From positions 1 through 6,377 of the forward strand of contig MTLR01000124.1 in NCBI GenBank assembly GCA_002010925.1: a stretch of DNA of 6,377 bases. Direction: 5' to 3'. Below the pieces are notes generated by a model, which saw only the letters and a program-made list of their open reading frames with translations, was not told where the DNA came from and ran no database searches. The stretch is from Candidatus Bathyarchaeota archaeon JdFR-04. Its GTDB lineage: Archaea > Thermoproteota > Bathyarchaeia > Bathyarchaeales > UBA233. Of this stretch, positions 5,630 to 6,377 are shown one piece after another; position 1 is the stretch's first letter, and the number at the start of each line of letters is the position of its first letter. The position numbers and the translations under genes were made by a program.

Positions 5630-6214
5630 TTACTTCCAAAATTTGTACCATAATCTTCGTAATATTACGCCTGTTTCCGTCCTTTCTATGTATATGACCA
5701 TAAAAACCCCCGTGGCAAGCCCGATAAAAGCACCCATAACCTCTGCCATAAAGAAACCTACAATCCCGGACAAAATCATTAAGTGGAGAATTCTCTTCTC
5801 AATAACTTCAATAATTAGACAGATGAGTAAGATTGTTGGAAGATTAGCCTTCAGTTCACCAATAACTATCATTAACATGGCCTTATCCAAAATGTCTTTT
5901 TTACTTCCCCATACTGGACGTGGAATTTCTCCTTTATAAGCCAGTGGAAGCGTTATCATCGTAAAATTTCCTGAGATTACCCCTTTGCCAAACACCCATG
6001 AAGCTGGATAAAGAGACGGATTGTAAGTGGCCTCATACTCGAATTTTACGTAAGCATAGCTGCCAAAATACTCGATTGAGTTAATTCTTGCCATTCCATA
6101 ATAACCCACCATCGGGAATATCGCTAATAGCGTAAAAAGAAAGGTGAATCCTAATATTAAAAGAGCCCTGCGCAGTAAAACAATGCATTTTTCCTCAGGA
6201 GGAGGCGAAGTCAT
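5630..6214 (-). CDS. Unrecognised four-helix membrane protein
   Basis: I do not recognise this 194-residue protein. A short N terminus ending in Arg-Arg (15-16) precedes a first helix (about 17-37). A loop of about 80 residues (about 40-120) is rich in Tyr, Phe and Trp and probably faces outward. Further helices follow at about 122-138 and 143-177. The last stretch is long enough for two short helices rich in Gly and Ala. Lys140-Arg141 and the basic tail RRLWYKFWK would be inside by the positive-inside rule, so four helices with both ends in the cytoplasm fit best. There is no lipobox, cleavable signal, Cys pair or known catalytic motif. A strong TATA box (6257-6266) lies upstream. The base pairs just before the ATG (GAAAGG) make only a weak ribosome binding site. 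It is convergent with the epimerase gene, 13 bp apart, so a functional link is not implied. Confidence 0.75.
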   Translation of the reverse strand: MTSPPPEEKCIVLLRRALLILGFTFLFTLLAIFPMVGYYGMARINSIEYFGSYAYVKFEYEATYNPSLYPASWVFGKGVISGNFTMITLPLAYKGEIPRPVWGSKKDILDKAMLMIVIGELKANLPTILLICLIIEVIEKRILHLMILSGIVGFFMAEVMGAFIGLATGVFMVIYIERTETGVILRRLWYKFWK

Positions 6215-6256
6215 CCTTTCTCTGGAGAAGAATTAGATTAATTTGTTTAATTTAAT

Positions 6257-6266
6257 CTTTTATAAG
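6257..6266 (-). promoter_or_regulatory. Strong archaeal TATA box for the membrane-protein gene
   Basis: CTTATAAAAG on the minus strand is a near-ideal archaeal TATA element. Transcription would begin near 6235, giving a leader of about 20 nt before the ATG at 6214. It lies between the stop of the partial gene at the right edge (6283) and the membrane-protein gene, suggesting the two are not one operon. Confidence 0.6.
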
Positions 6267-6282
6267 CTGGAATCTGCTTGGT

Positions 6283-6375
6283 CTAAAGAAGTTTTTCCAG
6301 GGTTTCAAGGTTAAAAATGGTTTTTGCGCAGCCGTTTTTTATCAGTGGAATTGCTTGGGCAGCTAACCCTGAGCG
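6283..6375 (-). CDS. C-terminal end of an unidentified gene (start outside the window)
   Basis: The minus strand is open from the right edge to a TAG at 6283-6285, giving 30 codons. The peptide contains GLAAQAIPLIKNG and ends FNLETLEKLL, an amphipathic, protein-like composition. The stop is followed directly by the promoter of the next minus-strand gene, as expected for a real gene end. The fragment is too short to name a family. On the plus strand an ATG at 6317 opens 20 codons to the window edge, but it runs antisense to this frame and looks less protein-like. Confidence 0.45.
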   Translation of the reverse strand, partial: RSGLAAQAIPLIKNGCAKTIFNLETLEKLL

Positions 6376-6377
6376 GG

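Noticed and set aside
5643..5939. Plus-strand frame of 98 codons opposite the membrane protein
   Set aside because: The minus-strand frame is longer, has a sensible membrane topology and a strong TATA box; this frame has neither a promoter nor a ribosome binding site.
6317..6377. Plus-strand ATG opening a frame to the right edge, preceded by CAAGG
   Set aside because: Only 20 codons are visible and it is antisense to a more protein-like minus-strand frame that ends properly before a promoter. It cannot be fully excluded without the next sequence.
1..6377. CRISPR array, insertion sequence, tRNA, toxin-antitoxin or defence system
   Set aside because: No regularly spaced repeats, transposase motifs, cloverleaf-like sequence or paired small genes were seen on either strand.

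Overview
The window looks like ordinary archaeal chromosome, tightly packed and of moderate GC. Three things point to an archaeon. TATA-like boxes (TTTATATT, TTTATAAT, CTTATAAAAG) lie about 40-60 bp before gene starts. Shine-Dalgarno motifs of the AGGTGAT/GGAGGAA type lie 5-8 nt before start codons. The protein set (acyl-CoA and carboxylic-acid enzymes, a short archaeal-type epimerase) also fits. A Bathyarchaeia or related Thermoproteota-like heterotroph or acetogen-like organism is my guess, but the sequence alone does not fix the lineage.

Layout, left to right. (1) 3-1298 (+): the C-terminal half of a P-type, Ca2+-ATPase-like cation pump that runs off the left edge. (2) 1368-1934 (+): a SatP/YaaH (GPR1/FUN34) acetate/succinate transporter with its own TATA box and ribosome binding site. 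(3) 2021-3325 (+): a DRE-TIM condensing enzyme of the isopropylmalate/homocitrate/Re-citrate synthase group without the C-terminal regulatory domain. (4) Converging on it, 4173-5084 and 3356-4159 (-): a two-gene operon for the alpha and beta subunits of a family I CoA-transferase of the glutaconate CoA-transferase type. (5) Divergent from that operon, 5218-5616 (+): methylmalonyl-CoA epimerase. (6) Converging again, 5630-6214 (-): an unrecognised four-helix membrane protein with a strong TATA box. (7) At the right edge, 6283-6375 (-): the last 30 codons of an unidentified gene.

The middle of the window reads as short-chain acid and acyl-CoA metabolism. SatP would bring acetate or succinate into the cell. 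The CoA-transferase would move CoA between acids. The condensing enzyme would join an acyl-CoA, usually acetyl-CoA, to a 2-oxoacid. The epimerase would link the propionyl-CoA and succinyl-CoA branches. Each gene or gene pair appears to have its own promoter, so this is a functional neighbourhood rather than one operon, and the link between them is inference.

I found no CRISPR array, insertion sequence, tRNA, rRNA or obvious defence system. No stretch over 300 bases lacks a gene. The points most worth a second look are the substrate of the condensing enzyme and its altered motifs, a tandem repeat beside that gene's TATA box, the very bacterial-looking SatP, and the unknown membrane protein.
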